Assembly: GCA_963777045.1 (NCBI GenBank)
Contig: CAVZPD010000015.1
Location: 124,001 to 188,000, forward strand
DNA: 64,000 nt
Source of the DNA: JAPSGM01 sp963777045
GTDB lineage: Bacteria; Chloroflexota; Limnocylindria; QHBO01
Direction of reading: 5' to 3'
In this document: positions 42,049 to 49,888 of the stretch, in pieces
How the letters are laid out: every line of letters starts with the position of its first letter
How positions within the stretch are numbered: position 1 is the stretch's first letter
Translations under genes and position numbers: made by a program
The notes under the pieces: generated by a model
What the model was told of the DNA's origin: nothing
Database searches by the model: none
The model's input: only the letters and a program-made list of their open reading frames with translations

Positions 42049-43512
42049 GTGGTTGCCGAGGACCGTGGCGAAATGCTTGCGCGGCACGAGCAGGAGCGGC
42101 TCGAACGCTTCGGGTATACCCAAGAGCTGAAGCGCGAGTTCAACTTCTGGCATGCGGCGGCGCTCGGCTTCGCCGATATCTCGCCCATCGTTGCCCTCTA
42201 TGGCATGTTCGCCCTGGCCCTGGCTGCCGCAGGTCCGGCCTTCTTCTGGGGACTCTTCCTGGTCCTCGGTGGCCAGATGCTGGTTGCGCTGGTCTTCGGC
42301 GAGATCGCGAGCCGCTGGCCACTCGCGGGCGGTGTCTACCAATGGACACGCCAGCAGGTCGGCACGGGCCCGGCGTGGTTCGCAGGCTGGGCGTACATGT
42401 GGACGCTCACGATCGCGATGTCCACCGTCGCCTACGCAGCAGCCAGCTTCCTTGCCCCGGTCCTGGGGATCGATGACGCGGACAAGACGCTCCTGGTCGT
42501 GATGGCCTTCGGGTTCCTGGCCTTCGGCACCGTCGCGAACACCGTGGGGCAATGGGTGCTGAAGGTCTTCGTCAGCCTTTCCATTGCGGCCGAGTTCATC
42601 GCCTCGATCATCGTCGGCATCGTGCTCCTGGTGGGTTTCCAGGTGAACCCGATCTCCGTGTTGACCCAGACGTCCGCGACGGGGCCGGTCGACTTCAACT
42701 GGCTCGCTTTCGCGTGGCTTGGCGCGGTGGCCTTCATCGGCTGGTCCTTCCTCGGCTTCGAGGCCTCGGGCGCCATCGCGGAGGAGGTTAAGAACCCGGA
42801 GCGTTCGGTACCGTGGTCGATCATCGTGGTCCTCGGATTTGTCGGTGCGGTGGTCATCTTCGCCGCCTTCTCGATCCTGCTCGCGATTCCCGACATCGAC
42901 GCTGCCATGACCGGCAACGTCGCCGATCCGGTGGTCCAAACGCTCGAGTATCACTTCGGTGACACGATCACCCGGCCGCTGCTGGCGGTGATCGCGCTCG
43001 GGTTCACGGCGAGCATGGTCGCGCTGCAGACCGCGGTCTCGCGAACCCTCTACTCGTTCGCGCGCGATAGGGCGATCCCGTTCTACGGATACTTCCAGGC
43101 TCTGACGCCGCACAACAAGCTGCCAGCGCGAGCCATCGTGTTCGTCGGCGTCGTGGCCGCTCTCTTCCTGATCGTCAACCTTGGCGTGGAGCAGATCTAC
43201 ACCCTGCTCGTCTCGTTTGTGGTCGGTGGCTTCTACATCTCGTTCGCATTCCCGGTGCTTGCCGCGTTCTACCTGCACGTGACGAGGCGGCACGAGAAGG
43301 GCCCGTTCAACGTGGGCCGGCTGAGCTTCGCGGTCACGCTGGTGGCGTCGCTATGGCTCGTCTTCGAACTGGTGAACATCGCCTGGCCGCGGTACCCCGA
43401 ACTCGCCTGGTACGAAAACTGGGGCGTGGTGGCGATGATCGTGATCCTGGGGATCATCGGGGCGATCGCGTACCTCGTCGTCCCCGAGAAGGAGACCAAG
43501 GCGGTCGTATAG
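42049..43512 (+). CDS. APC-family amino acid / amine permease
   Basis: The 487-aa membrane protein has twelve predicted helices and APC features: FNFWHAAALGFADISPIVALYG (about 31-52, substrate-binding helix 1), EIASRWPLAGGVYQW (helix 3 region) and GFEASGAIAEEVKNPERSVP (about 241-260). These resemble the GabP/amino-acid transporter group. GTG 42049 is chosen for AAGGAGGAG five nt upstream; the open frame extends back but out of the family. It heads an operon with SDR, deacetylase-like and agmatinase genes, so it probably imports their substrate. Confidence 0.87.
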   Translation: MVAEDRGEMLARHEQERLERFGYTQELKREFNFWHAAALGFADISPIVALYGMFALALAAAGPAFFWGLFLVLGGQMLVALVFGEIASRWPLAGGVYQWTRQQVGTGPAWFAGWAYMWTLTIAMSTVAYAAASFLAPVLGIDDADKTLLVVMAFGFLAFGTVANTVGQWVLKVFVSLSIAAEFIASIIVGIVLLVGFQVNPISVLTQTSATGPVDFNWLAFAWLGAVAFIGWSFLGFEASGAIAEEVKNPERSVPWSIIVVLGFVGAVVIFAAFSILLAIPDIDAAMTGNVADPVVQTLEYHFGDTITRPLLAVIALGFTASMVALQTAVSRTLYSFARDRAIPFYGYFQALTPHNKLPARAIVFVGVVAALFLIVNLGVEQIYTLLVSFVVGGFYISFAFPVLAAFYLHVTRRHEKGPFNVGRLSFAVTLVASLWLVFELVNIAWPRYPELAWYENWGVVAMIVILGIIGAIAYLVVPEKETKAVV

Positions 43513-44160
43513 ATGATGGACCGGCGGTCGGCGACGCGCGGCGTCGCCCTCGTCCTCGGTGCGGCGGGGGTCGTGGGCTCGGCCATCGTCGCTCGCCTGC
43601 AGTCCGATGGGTATGCGACCGTTGGGATCGACGGCACTGCGTCCGAGGAGGTGACCCCGTCCATCGTCGCCGACTCGCGGATCCCCGAAGAGATCGCCGC
43701 GGCGGTCGATCGGATCGTGGCCGAGGTGGGACCCATCGCCGTGTTGGTGACGGCGGTGGGCGGGTCAGACGACGGCCGTATGGGCGAGCTGGACGAGCGC
43801 CGGTGGAAGGACCTCCTCGACAGCCACCTCCGTGCCGCCACGAACGTATGTCGGGCGGTGCTGCCCCAGATGCTTGACGGCCACGGCGGCACGGTGGTCA
43901 CCCTTACGACCGACGGAGCGCTGCTGGGTGACGGCCCCGGCCGCGCCTACGAATCCGCAGCCGCCGCGACGATCGTGGCCTTCACCAAGAGCCTGGCGGC
44001 CGAGGTTGCAGCGGCCGGTGTCCGGATCAACTGCATCACTGTGCCGTCGACCGGCGGAGCGCAGGCGGTTGCCGATACGGTGGCGTTCCTCGTCCGCGAT
44101 GGTGACTTCTACGTCGGGCAGGTCTTCGCGCCAAACGGTCCGCTCGAGGTGGCGCCGTGA
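43513..44160 (+). CDS. SDR-fold protein lacking the catalytic lysine
   Basis: The 215-aa protein has a Rossmann start (LVLGAAGVVGSAIV, about 13-26), a shortened middle and an SDR-like end (VRINCITVPSTGGA, FYVGQVFAPNG). The usual Y-x3-K site is altered: the Tyr is kept in AYESAAAA but the Lys position is Ala, and no catalytic Ser is obvious in TLTTDGALLG. It is also shorter than its neighbours (about 250 aa). It may be a non-catalytic partner of the active SDR encoded next, which overlaps it by 4 nt. Confidence 0.72.
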   Translation: MMDRRSATRGVALVLGAAGVVGSAIVARLQSDGYATVGIDGTASEEVTPSIVADSRIPEEIAAAVDRIVAEVGPIAVLVTAVGGSDDGRMGELDERRWKDLLDSHLRAATNVCRAVLPQMLDGHGGTVVTLTTDGALLGDGPGRAYESAAAATIVAFTKSLAAEVAAAGVRINCITVPSTGGAQAVADTVAFLVRDGDFYVGQVFAPNGPLEVAP

Positions 44161-44918
44161 GCCTCGATCGGTCCGTTGCGCTCGTCACGGGAGCAGGCCA
44201 GGGTATCGGTCGTGCGACGGCCGAGCGCCTTGCGAGTGACGGATACCGGGTGGGCGTGAACACGCGCGTGGATGACGAGCGCCTGAGCGCGGTCGTTGCT
44301 GCCACTGGGGGGCTCGCCGCGCCCGCCGATATCGCTGACGCGCGGGCGGTAAGCGCGATGGTGGCAAGGGTTGAGAGCAGCGGGGGGCCGATCGAGGTAC
44401 TCGTCGCCAACGCGGCTCGAATGTGGATGAGCCCCTTCCTGGACCTGGCCCCGGAGCAATGGTGGCAGCAGATTAACGTGAACCTGACGGGCCACCTCCA
44501 AGTCATTGAGTCCGTCCTACCCGGGATGCGGCGGCTCGGGCGCGGCCGCATCGTCATCGTGGCGTCCTACTGGGGGGTCATCGGCTGGGCCAATGCCACC
44601 GGGTACGCGGCCTCCAAGTCGGGCCTGATCGCGCTGGGGCGCTCACTGGCCCGGGAGCTCGCCCCGGAGGGCATCTTCGTCAGCATCGTGGCTCCCGGAG
44701 TCATTGACACGCCGCAGTTGGAGGTCGACGCACGCGACGCGGGTAAGCCTCTCGAAGAGATGCACGCCATCTACGCGGCGGGTATCCCTGCCGGTCGGAT
44801 TGGACGGGCGGATGAGGTGGCGGCAACGATCGCGTACCTCGCCTCCCCCGACGGAGGCCGCGCCTACAACGGTGCGGTGCTGCATCCCAACGGAGGCGAG
44901 ATCCGATGCACGATGTAG
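44157..44918 (+). CDS. SDR family oxidoreductase
   Basis: The 253-aa enzyme has the classical SDR set: NAD(P) motif VTGAGQGIG (about 10-18), NVNLTGH with the structural Asn, catalytic Ser in IVIVASYWG, and Y-x3-K in GYAASKSGL (about 154-162). It is coupled upstream (GTGA) and overlaps the NodB-like gene by 13 nt. Asp/Arg preference after the first strand is not clear enough to say NAD or NADP. Substrate inferred only as an alcohol/ketone in the permease operon's pathway. Confidence 0.88.
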   Translation: MSLDRSVALVTGAGQGIGRATAERLASDGYRVGVNTRVDDERLSAVVAATGGLAAPADIADARAVSAMVARVESSGGPIEVLVANAARMWMSPFLDLAPEQWWQQINVNLTGHLQVIESVLPGMRRLGRGRIVIVASYWGVIGWANATGYAASKSGLIALGRSLARELAPEGIFVSIVAPGVIDTPQLEVDARDAGKPLEEMHAIYAAGIPAGRIGRADEVAATIAYLASPDGGRAYNGAVLHPNGGEIRCTM

Positions 44919-45781
44919 ACGGTTTTCGTCGCCTGCCCCCGCCTGACGGATGGCGAGCCGGCGCCGCCGCCATCGTCCTCCTGACGTTCGATGTCGACGC
45001 CGATACCCCACTGCTCGCCGCTGGACCCGAGTACGGCGACCATCTCTCGACGATGTCGCACCAGGCCTACGGCCCGGGAGTTGGGCTTCCCCGAATCCTC
45101 GACGTGCTCGCTCGGCACGACAAGAGCGCGACGTTCTTCTTCCCCGGTCTCAGCGCCGAGCGCTGGCCGCAATCGGTCGAGCAGGTGCTCGACGCGGGGC
45201 ATGAAGTGGCCGTACACGGCTACACGCATCGGTCGCCCACTGCCCTAGCGCCGGATCAGCAGCGTGATGAGCTCGAACGAGGTCTCGCCTCGCTGCGGCG
45301 GTTGGGGGCCGAACCCGTCGGATATCGAGCCCCGATGTGGTCCACCACCGCCGCCACCATGAACGCCCTTGCGGCGGCGGGCCTGCGCTACGACTCCTCG
45401 ATGTTCGACGATGACCGACCGTACGTGCTGCAGGCGGAGTCGGGACCGATCGCTGAGCTGCCGGTTCATTGGTCGCTCGACGACTGGGAGCAGTACATGT
45501 ACGTGCCAGCGCCTGACCTCGGCCACACCATCAACCGCCCGAGCGACGTTGCGGGGCTCTGGATTGAAGAGCTTGACGCGATGCGCACAACCGGGTCGCT
45601 CTGCGTGCTTACCTGCCACCCATTCTTGAGCGGGAGGCCGTCTCGCCTGCGCGCAATCGAGCGGTTCATCGAGGCGGCAGACGCCTTCGGCGATGTCAAG
45701 TTCATGCGCGCAAACCGTTTGGCCGACCTTCTGATCGGGACGGGCGGATCTACGGCGGCAGAGGAGGCGGATCGTGGCTGA
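44906..45781 (+). CDS. NodB-homology (polysaccharide-deacetylase-like) amidohydrolase
   Basis: The 291-aa protein has a CE4 catalytic core: LTFDVDADTPL (about 26-36, metal Asp pair), EVAVHGYTHRSP (about 98-109, zinc His-x3-His), GYRAPMWSTT (about 140-149) and a late LTCHPFLSGRP (His). The long N-terminal loop and lack of a signal peptide point to the cytoplasmic HpPgdA/PuuE-like subgroup, which includes hydrolases of small cyclic amides rather than polysaccharides. Its place beside agmatinase fits an amide-cleaving step on a nitrogen compound. It overlaps genes on both sides. Confidence 0.8.
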   Translation: MHDVDGFRRLPPPDGWRAGAAAIVLLTFDVDADTPLLAAGPEYGDHLSTMSHQAYGPGVGLPRILDVLARHDKSATFFFPGLSAERWPQSVEQVLDAGHEVAVHGYTHRSPTALAPDQQRDELERGLASLRRLGAEPVGYRAPMWSTTAATMNALAAAGLRYDSSMFDDDRPYVLQAESGPIAELPVHWSLDDWEQYMYVPAPDLGHTINRPSDVAGLWIEELDAMRTTGSLCVLTCHPFLSGRPSRLRAIERFIEAADAFGDVKFMRANRLADLLIGTGGSTAAEEADRG

Positions 45782-46535
45782 CATGCAGGGAAAGCTCGCA
45801 GGACGCGTGGTCTTCGTGACCGGCGGTAGCCGCGGGATCGGCGCTGGCATCGCAACGACGTTCGCACGTGAAGGGGCTTCGGTCGTGATCACCTATCACA
45901 GCAGCGGTGACCGCGCTGAGGAGGTGGTCGAGGCGATTCGTGCCCACGGCGTCCAGGGGCTCGCCATCAAGGCCGATGCGAGCAGTGTCGACGACTGTCG
46001 TCGCGCAGTGGATGAAGCAGTCGCACGGTTCGGCCGGATCAACGTGCTGGTCAACAACGCCGGAACCATCGGTGCGGAAATTTCCGTGGCCGAGATGTCC
46101 GTGGAGGAATGGGACCACCTGGTCGGCACCGACCTGCGCGGGGTCTTTCTGACCACCAAATTCGCTCTTCCGCACATTCCGACCGAGCCGGTCGGGAAGA
46201 TCATCAACATCGCGTCAGAGCTGGCGCTGAAGGGGCGTGCCGGGTACGGGCACTACTGCGCGGCGAAGGGCGGCGTGATTGCCCTCACCTACGCCCTCGC
46301 CCACGAGGTCGCCCCCGGAATCTGCGCCAACGTCGTCGCGCCCGGGCCGATTGAGACGGACATGATCCTCGCCGACATGGCCCCGGAGTGGATCGAGAAG
46401 GAAAAGGAGATCCCGGCTCGCCGGCTGGGCACGGTCGAGGAGATCGCCGAGACCGCGCTCCTGCTGGCGTCGTCAGCCGGCGACTTCTTCATCGGCCAGG
46501 TCCTAAGCCCGAATGGCGGAGCGGTGTTCAGATGA
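45774..46535 (+). CDS. SDR family oxidoreductase (FabG-like)
   Basis: The 253-aa enzyme has VTGGSRGIGAG (about 15-25), NVLVNNAGTIG (about 89-99), catalytic Ser in IINIASELA and Y-x3-K in HYCAAKGGV (about 162-170), then NVVAPGPIETDM. It is a full classical SDR, unlike the degenerate copy three genes upstream. It overlaps the preceding gene by 8 nt and precedes the agmatinase gene by 16 nt. Confidence 0.88.
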   Translation: MADMQGKLAGRVVFVTGGSRGIGAGIATTFAREGASVVITYHSSGDRAEEVVEAIRAHGVQGLAIKADASSVDDCRRAVDEAVARFGRINVLVNNAGTIGAEISVAEMSVEEWDHLVGTDLRGVFLTTKFALPHIPTEPVGKIINIASELALKGRAGYGHYCAAKGGVIALTYALAHEVAPGICANVVAPGPIETDMILADMAPEWIEKEKEIPARRLGTVEEIAETALLLASSAGDFFIGQVLSPNGGAVFR

Positions 46536-46551
46536 GATGTTGGGAGGTCCG

Positions 46552-47511
46552 ATGAATCGGAAGATCGTTGGCCAGGTCGACGCGACGAAGGTCCCCCGCT
46601 ACGCCGGCCTCACGACGTTCGCTCGCCTGCCGACAGCAGCAGAGGTGACCGACTTCGATCTCGCCGTCATTGGCGTTCCGTTCGACGCCGGCGTCACGTA
46701 CCGTCCTGGGGCTCGGTTCGGTCCCAGCGCCGTGCGGCAGGCGAGCAGGCTGCTGCGCCCGTATCACCCGCCGTCAGGAACGAGCCCGTTTGCACAGCAG
46801 CAGGTCGTGGATGCGGGGGACATCGCCGCCAGCCCATTCGACATCGGTGACGCGCTGCGTGCGATCGAGGATGCGCTGCGCGAAATCGTCGATTCCGGCG
46901 CGCATTTCGTGGCGATCGGCGGCGACCACACCATCGCCCTGCCGGCCTTGCGGGCCGTGAGCGCCCAATTCGGGCGCGTGGCCCTGGTGCACTTCGACGC
47001 CCATCTGGACACCTGGGATACGTACTTCGGCGCCCCCTACACCCACGGTACGCCGTTCCGCCGGGCGTTCGAGGAGGAACTGCTCGACCCCGGGGCATCG
47101 GTCCATGTCGGCATACGCGGATCCCTCTACGCTGGGGCCGATCTCGATGACGACGCCCAAATGGGCTTCCACATCATCAGCACCGACGCCGTCGCGGATC
47201 GCGGAGCGAGCGCCGTGGCGGCCGAGGTGCGCGAGCGCATCGGTCTGCGGCCGCTGTACATCTCGGTCGATATCGACGTTCTCGATCCTGCGCATGCGCC
47301 TGGAACTGGTACGCCGGAGATTGGTGGCCTCACCTCGCGCGAGCTTGTGGGCATCCTGCGGGGCCTGCGCGGCCTGCGCGTCGTCGGCTGCGACGTGGTG
47401 GAAGTGGCCCCAGCGTACGATCACGCCGAGATCACGGCCGTTGCCGGAGCGAACATCGTTTACGAGATGCTCACGCTCTTTCCCGCAGACGGAGACAAGG
47501 CACCGAGCTAG
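46552..47511 (+). CDS. Agmatinase / guanidino-acid ureohydrolase family protein
   Basis: The 319-aa enzyme is a manganese ureohydrolase: GVPFDAGVTYRPGARFGPSAVR (about 45-66), IGGDHTIALP (metal His), VHFDAHLDTW (Asp-His-Asp ligands) and SVDIDVLDPAHAPGTGTPE (remaining Asp ligands), with a GLTSRE motif after. Members cleave agmatine, guanidinobutyrate or related guanidino compounds to urea and an amine. ATG 46552 follows GGGAGG and gives the usual N-terminus. It ends an operon with a permease and SDRs, so the true substrate may be an unusual guanidino compound. Its end overlaps a convergent gene by 41 bp. Confidence 0.9.
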   Translation: MNRKIVGQVDATKVPRYAGLTTFARLPTAAEVTDFDLAVIGVPFDAGVTYRPGARFGPSAVRQASRLLRPYHPPSGTSPFAQQQVVDAGDIAASPFDIGDALRAIEDALREIVDSGAHFVAIGGDHTIALPALRAVSAQFGRVALVHFDAHLDTWDTYFGAPYTHGTPFRRAFEEELLDPGASVHVGIRGSLYAGADLDDDAQMGFHIISTDAVADRGASAVAAEVRERIGLRPLYISVDIDVLDPAHAPGTGTPEIGGLTSRELVGILRGLRGLRVVGCDVVEVAPAYDHAEITAVAGANIVYEMLTLFPADGDKAPS

Positions 47512-48091
47512 TCACTCGCGATGCCCAGGCATTAGCCGCCGGTTCTATCGGCGAACAGCCGCCGAGCTGGACCATCGGCGCACAGACGCGCATCGCAAAC
47601 GGCAGGGTCTCCTCGTATCGCCGCCCCTTGAGCTCGTACGCCACGGTGATGCGGCGAAACTCGTAGGTGCCGTCGGCCGGGACCATCAGCGCGAGCAGAA
47701 CCTGGATCTCGCCGGTCTCCGGCCCGAGTCGGTAGCCGCCGAGGGGTTGCAGGGCGTTGATGCGCACGCCCGGTGGCGGGAACGACTCGTAGCTGAACCA
47801 GAGGCCACCATCGGTCTCCGGGATGGACAGGACGTACGCGTTCACGACCTCGAGCCCGCGGCTTGCCGCTTCGAGGCGCACCCCCTCGAGCGTCACGGTG
47901 CCCGCGGAAAGGGGTGAGCGGAGCTGGATGCCGCCGTACGTGAAGCTGGCACCCGGCGTCACCGAGAAGGTCACGGCGTTCGGCGCGACCTCCGCTGCGA
48001 GGGGTCCACCTTCGGAAGGCGCGGTGGAGAGCGCGAACAACCCGATGGCCAGCAGGACGACGGCGAGCGGCAGCGCGATCCAATACTTCAC
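47471..48091 (-). CDS. Secreted or membrane-anchored protein of unknown function
   Basis: The 206-aa product has an N-terminal hydrophobic helix (about 4-24) with no clear cleavage site, then a beta-rich domain and two Cys close to the end (MRVCAPMVQLGGCSP, possibly a disulfide). No family is recognised. It is coupled to the larger secreted protein upstream by a GTGA overlap. The last 13 codons lie opposite the agmatinase 3' end and end in a basic stretch; that tail may be unselected sequence. Confidence 0.6.
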   Translation of the reverse strand: MKYWIALPLAVVLLAIGLFALSTAPSEGGPLAAEVAPNAVTFSVTPGASFTYGGIQLRSPLSAGTVTLEGVRLEAASRGLEVVNAYVLSIPETDGGLWFSYESFPPPGVRINALQPLGGYRLGPETGEIQVLLALMVPADGTYEFRRITVAYELKGRRYEETLPFAMRVCAPMVQLGGCSPIEPAANAWASRVTSSVPCLRLRERA

Positions 48092-49281
48092 GGCCCGGCG
48101 AAGACCCGCGTCGCCCGGGCAGGGTAGTCATCCGACCCGCAGATTCGATGGTAGGAGGTCGCCGAGCCGAAGGTGTAGGTCAGGTCCGCGTTGGTCGACG
48201 CCCCGGTCTGCGCCCGCAGCCCGGCGCCGAAGACCGAGGCGGCGAGCGACCAGTTGGTGAAGTCGCTGCTCGAGCGCGACCAGCTGGTGTTCCTGCCGTA
48301 GAGGTAGTACTTGGGATAGGTGCTGCCGCACCTGCCGTCGAAGCGGGCCTGGCTGGAGCCAGAGATGATCCCGCCGCCCGTCCAGCGCCACGGAGCCTGG
48401 TAGACGGCGTCGTCGTAGCAGAACCAACCGGCGTAGTGGTACTTCACGTATTCGAACTGGGAGCGGATCGTGCGGCCGTAGTAGTCGCTGCTCACCGTCT
48501 TCGTCGATCGGGTGCTCGTGGAGTTGCCCACGTGGAGCTGCCCGGCCAGCGTCCAGCTCGAGCCGCCGTTGAACGAGAAGCCGGCGCTGATCTCCGAATC
48601 GGCCGAGGTGCCGTACCCGAAGGTGGCCGTCATGTCACGCCAGGTATGAAGCTCCCCGATGACGGTGTACGCCGTCCTGAACTCGTCGTTGACGCGGTAG
48701 CAGTACGGGTTGTCGGAGCCAATGGCCGAGGCGCCGACGAGGGCCGGCCCGCTGGACTCAACGCTCGCCTGACCCCTGGCCGCGCGGCGTTCCGCCGCCG
48801 CCGCGCTGGCCTGCAGTCGCGGAAGCTGGACACTCTGCTCGTTGCTCAGGGGAGCATCGGCGGTGAGCGAGATCTCGAGGTTGGGCAGGTTGCCGAGCCA
48901 TCGGCCGCGATCCCAGGCCCGCGAGATCATCACAATCCCCTTCGCCCGGTCGGTCACGGCCATGAGTCGGAGGTTGAGGTAGCCGTCGTTCGTCGCGGCC
49001 AGGGAGCGCAGCTCCGCCGAGTCTTCCAGCCTGAGCTGGAAGCGTCCTCCGGGCCCGGACTGTCCCATGGCCAGGAGGGGCGCCGTGGCGGCGTCGGGGT
49101 CGGGGTCGATCAGGTTGAGCATCAACGCGCCGGCGGTGGGGCGGCCCTGCGCATCGCGAAGAACGCCCTCGGCGATGACCGGTGCCCTCGGGACCGCCGA
49201 GACCGGGGAGGTGGCCGGCGTCGCACAAAGCACGAGCGCGACGAGGACCGGGACGGCGAGCGCGCGGGGGGTTGGATGCAT
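48088..49281 (-). CDS. Secreted protein with Tyr/Ser/Trp-rich domain, function unknown
   Basis: The 397-aa product has a Sec signal peptide (about 1-29, ending VSA). Residues about 35-120 look like a beta-sandwich (EGVLRDAQGRPTAGALMLNL resembles carboxypeptidase regulatory-like repeats). The C-terminal half (about 190-397) is rich in Ser, Tyr, Trp and Gly with four or more Cys and resembles no family I can name. ATG 49281 follows GGGAGAG. The composition suits an extracellular adhesive or barrel-like protein. It is the first gene of a two-gene operon. Confidence 0.65.
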   Translation of the reverse strand: MHPTPRALAVPVLVALVLCATPATSPVSAVPRAPVIAEGVLRDAQGRPTAGALMLNLIDPDPDAATAPLLAMGQSGPGGRFQLRLEDSAELRSLAATNDGYLNLRLMAVTDRAKGIVMISRAWDRGRWLGNLPNLEISLTADAPLSNEQSVQLPRLQASAAAAERRAARGQASVESSGPALVGASAIGSDNPYCYRVNDEFRTAYTVIGELHTWRDMTATFGYGTSADSEISAGFSFNGGSSWTLAGQLHVGNSTSTRSTKTVSSDYYGRTIRSQFEYVKYHYAGWFCYDDAVYQAPWRWTGGGIISGSSQARFDGRCGSTYPKYYLYGRNTSWSRSSSDFTNWSLAASVFGAGLRAQTGASTNADLTYTFGSATSYHRICGSDDYPARATRVFAGP

Positions 49282-49328
49282 GAATCTCTCCCAGGTTGGT
49301 GCCCGACGTCGGAGGCTCGCCTGGGCCG

Positions 49329-49334
49329 ATGCTA
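49329..49334 (-). promoter_or_regulatory. -10 box (TAGCAT) for the secreted-protein operon
   Basis: On the minus strand TAGCAT is 47 nt before the ATG at 49281, which has its own ribosome site, so this transcript would have a conventional leader. Confidence 0.4.
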
Positions 49335-49383
49335 GGGACACACCGCTTACCGACCGCTTACCCACTCCTTACACGGCGCCGAC

Positions 49384-49399
49384 AGGGCCATTCGGCCCT
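49384..49399. promoter_or_regulatory. Inverted repeat in the divergent region before the 49435 gene
   Basis: AGGGCC-ATTC-GGCCCT is a perfect 6-bp inverted repeat 35 nt before the ATG at 49435. It could be an operator or a leader hairpin. Confidence 0.3.
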
Positions 49400-49434
49400 T
49401 GCCGTACGGCTCACCGCGTCCGAGCCTCCTGCGC

Positions 49435-49830
49435 ATGACTCGACTGCTCGTCGTCCACCCCAATCCGCTGATGGTCTGGGATCGGGCCGCCGCCCTGGAG
49501 CACGCCGGCTACGAGGTCGAGACCTGCCCCGGCCCGTCGGTCGCCGACTGCCCGGTGCTCGACGACCAGGCGTGCCCACTGCTCGACCATGCCGATGCGC
49601 TCGTCTACGACGCCGCGCTCGGCTCCGCCCAGGACATGCGCTACCTGGTCGGGCACCTCCGCGAGGAGTACGCCGACCTGCCGTTGATCCTCATCGGCGC
49701 TGACGATTCGGCGCAATGGTCGGAGCTCGATGCGTCCCATCGCGTCTGGCACGTCCCGACCGTCACGACCGTCGCCGACCTCGCGGGCGTGGTGGAGGCG
49801 GCGATGGGCGAGCAGGGGATGGCGGTCTAG
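49435..49830 (+). CDS. Receiver-like protein with CX7CX7C cysteine triad
   Basis: The 131-aa protein has the length and strand pattern of a CheY-like receiver. D59 (ALVYDAAL) is at the phospho-acceptor position and LPLILIGADD follows, but the usual first acidic pair is replaced by HPN (residues 8-10). Between strands lies CPGPSVADCPVLDDQAC, with cysteines 31, 39 and 47 evenly spaced. That is unusual for a receiver and could bind metal or sense redox state. No kinase or output gene is adjacent. No ribosome site is seen before the ATG. Confidence 0.55.
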   Translation: MTRLLVVHPNPLMVWDRAAALEHAGYEVETCPGPSVADCPVLDDQACPLLDHADALVYDAALGSAQDMRYLVGHLREEYADLPLILIGADDSAQWSELDASHRVWHVPTVTTVADLAGVVEAAMGEQGMAV

Positions 49831-49837
49831 ACCCTTC

Positions 49838-49870
49838 CGCTCATCTGAGCGCTTGCCGCGCATGTGAGCG
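49838..49870. promoter_or_regulatory. Tandem palindromic operator, probably for the SorC-type regulator
   Basis: CGCTCA-TC-TGAGCG (49838-49851) is perfect and CGCGCA-TG-TGAGCG (49857-49870) matches at 5 of 6. They are centred 19 bp apart and end 6 bp before the -10 box of the operon that encodes the regulator. Confidence 0.6.
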
Positions 49871-49876
49871 GCGGCG

Positions 49877-49882
49877 TAGCAT
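49877..49882 (+). promoter_or_regulatory. -10 box (TAGCAT) for the nine-gene catabolic operon
   Basis: TAGCAT ends 6 nt before the GTG at 49889. With the operator where a -35 would be, bound regulator could block or activate polymerase. Confidence 0.5.
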
Positions 49883-49888
49883 CCGTGG

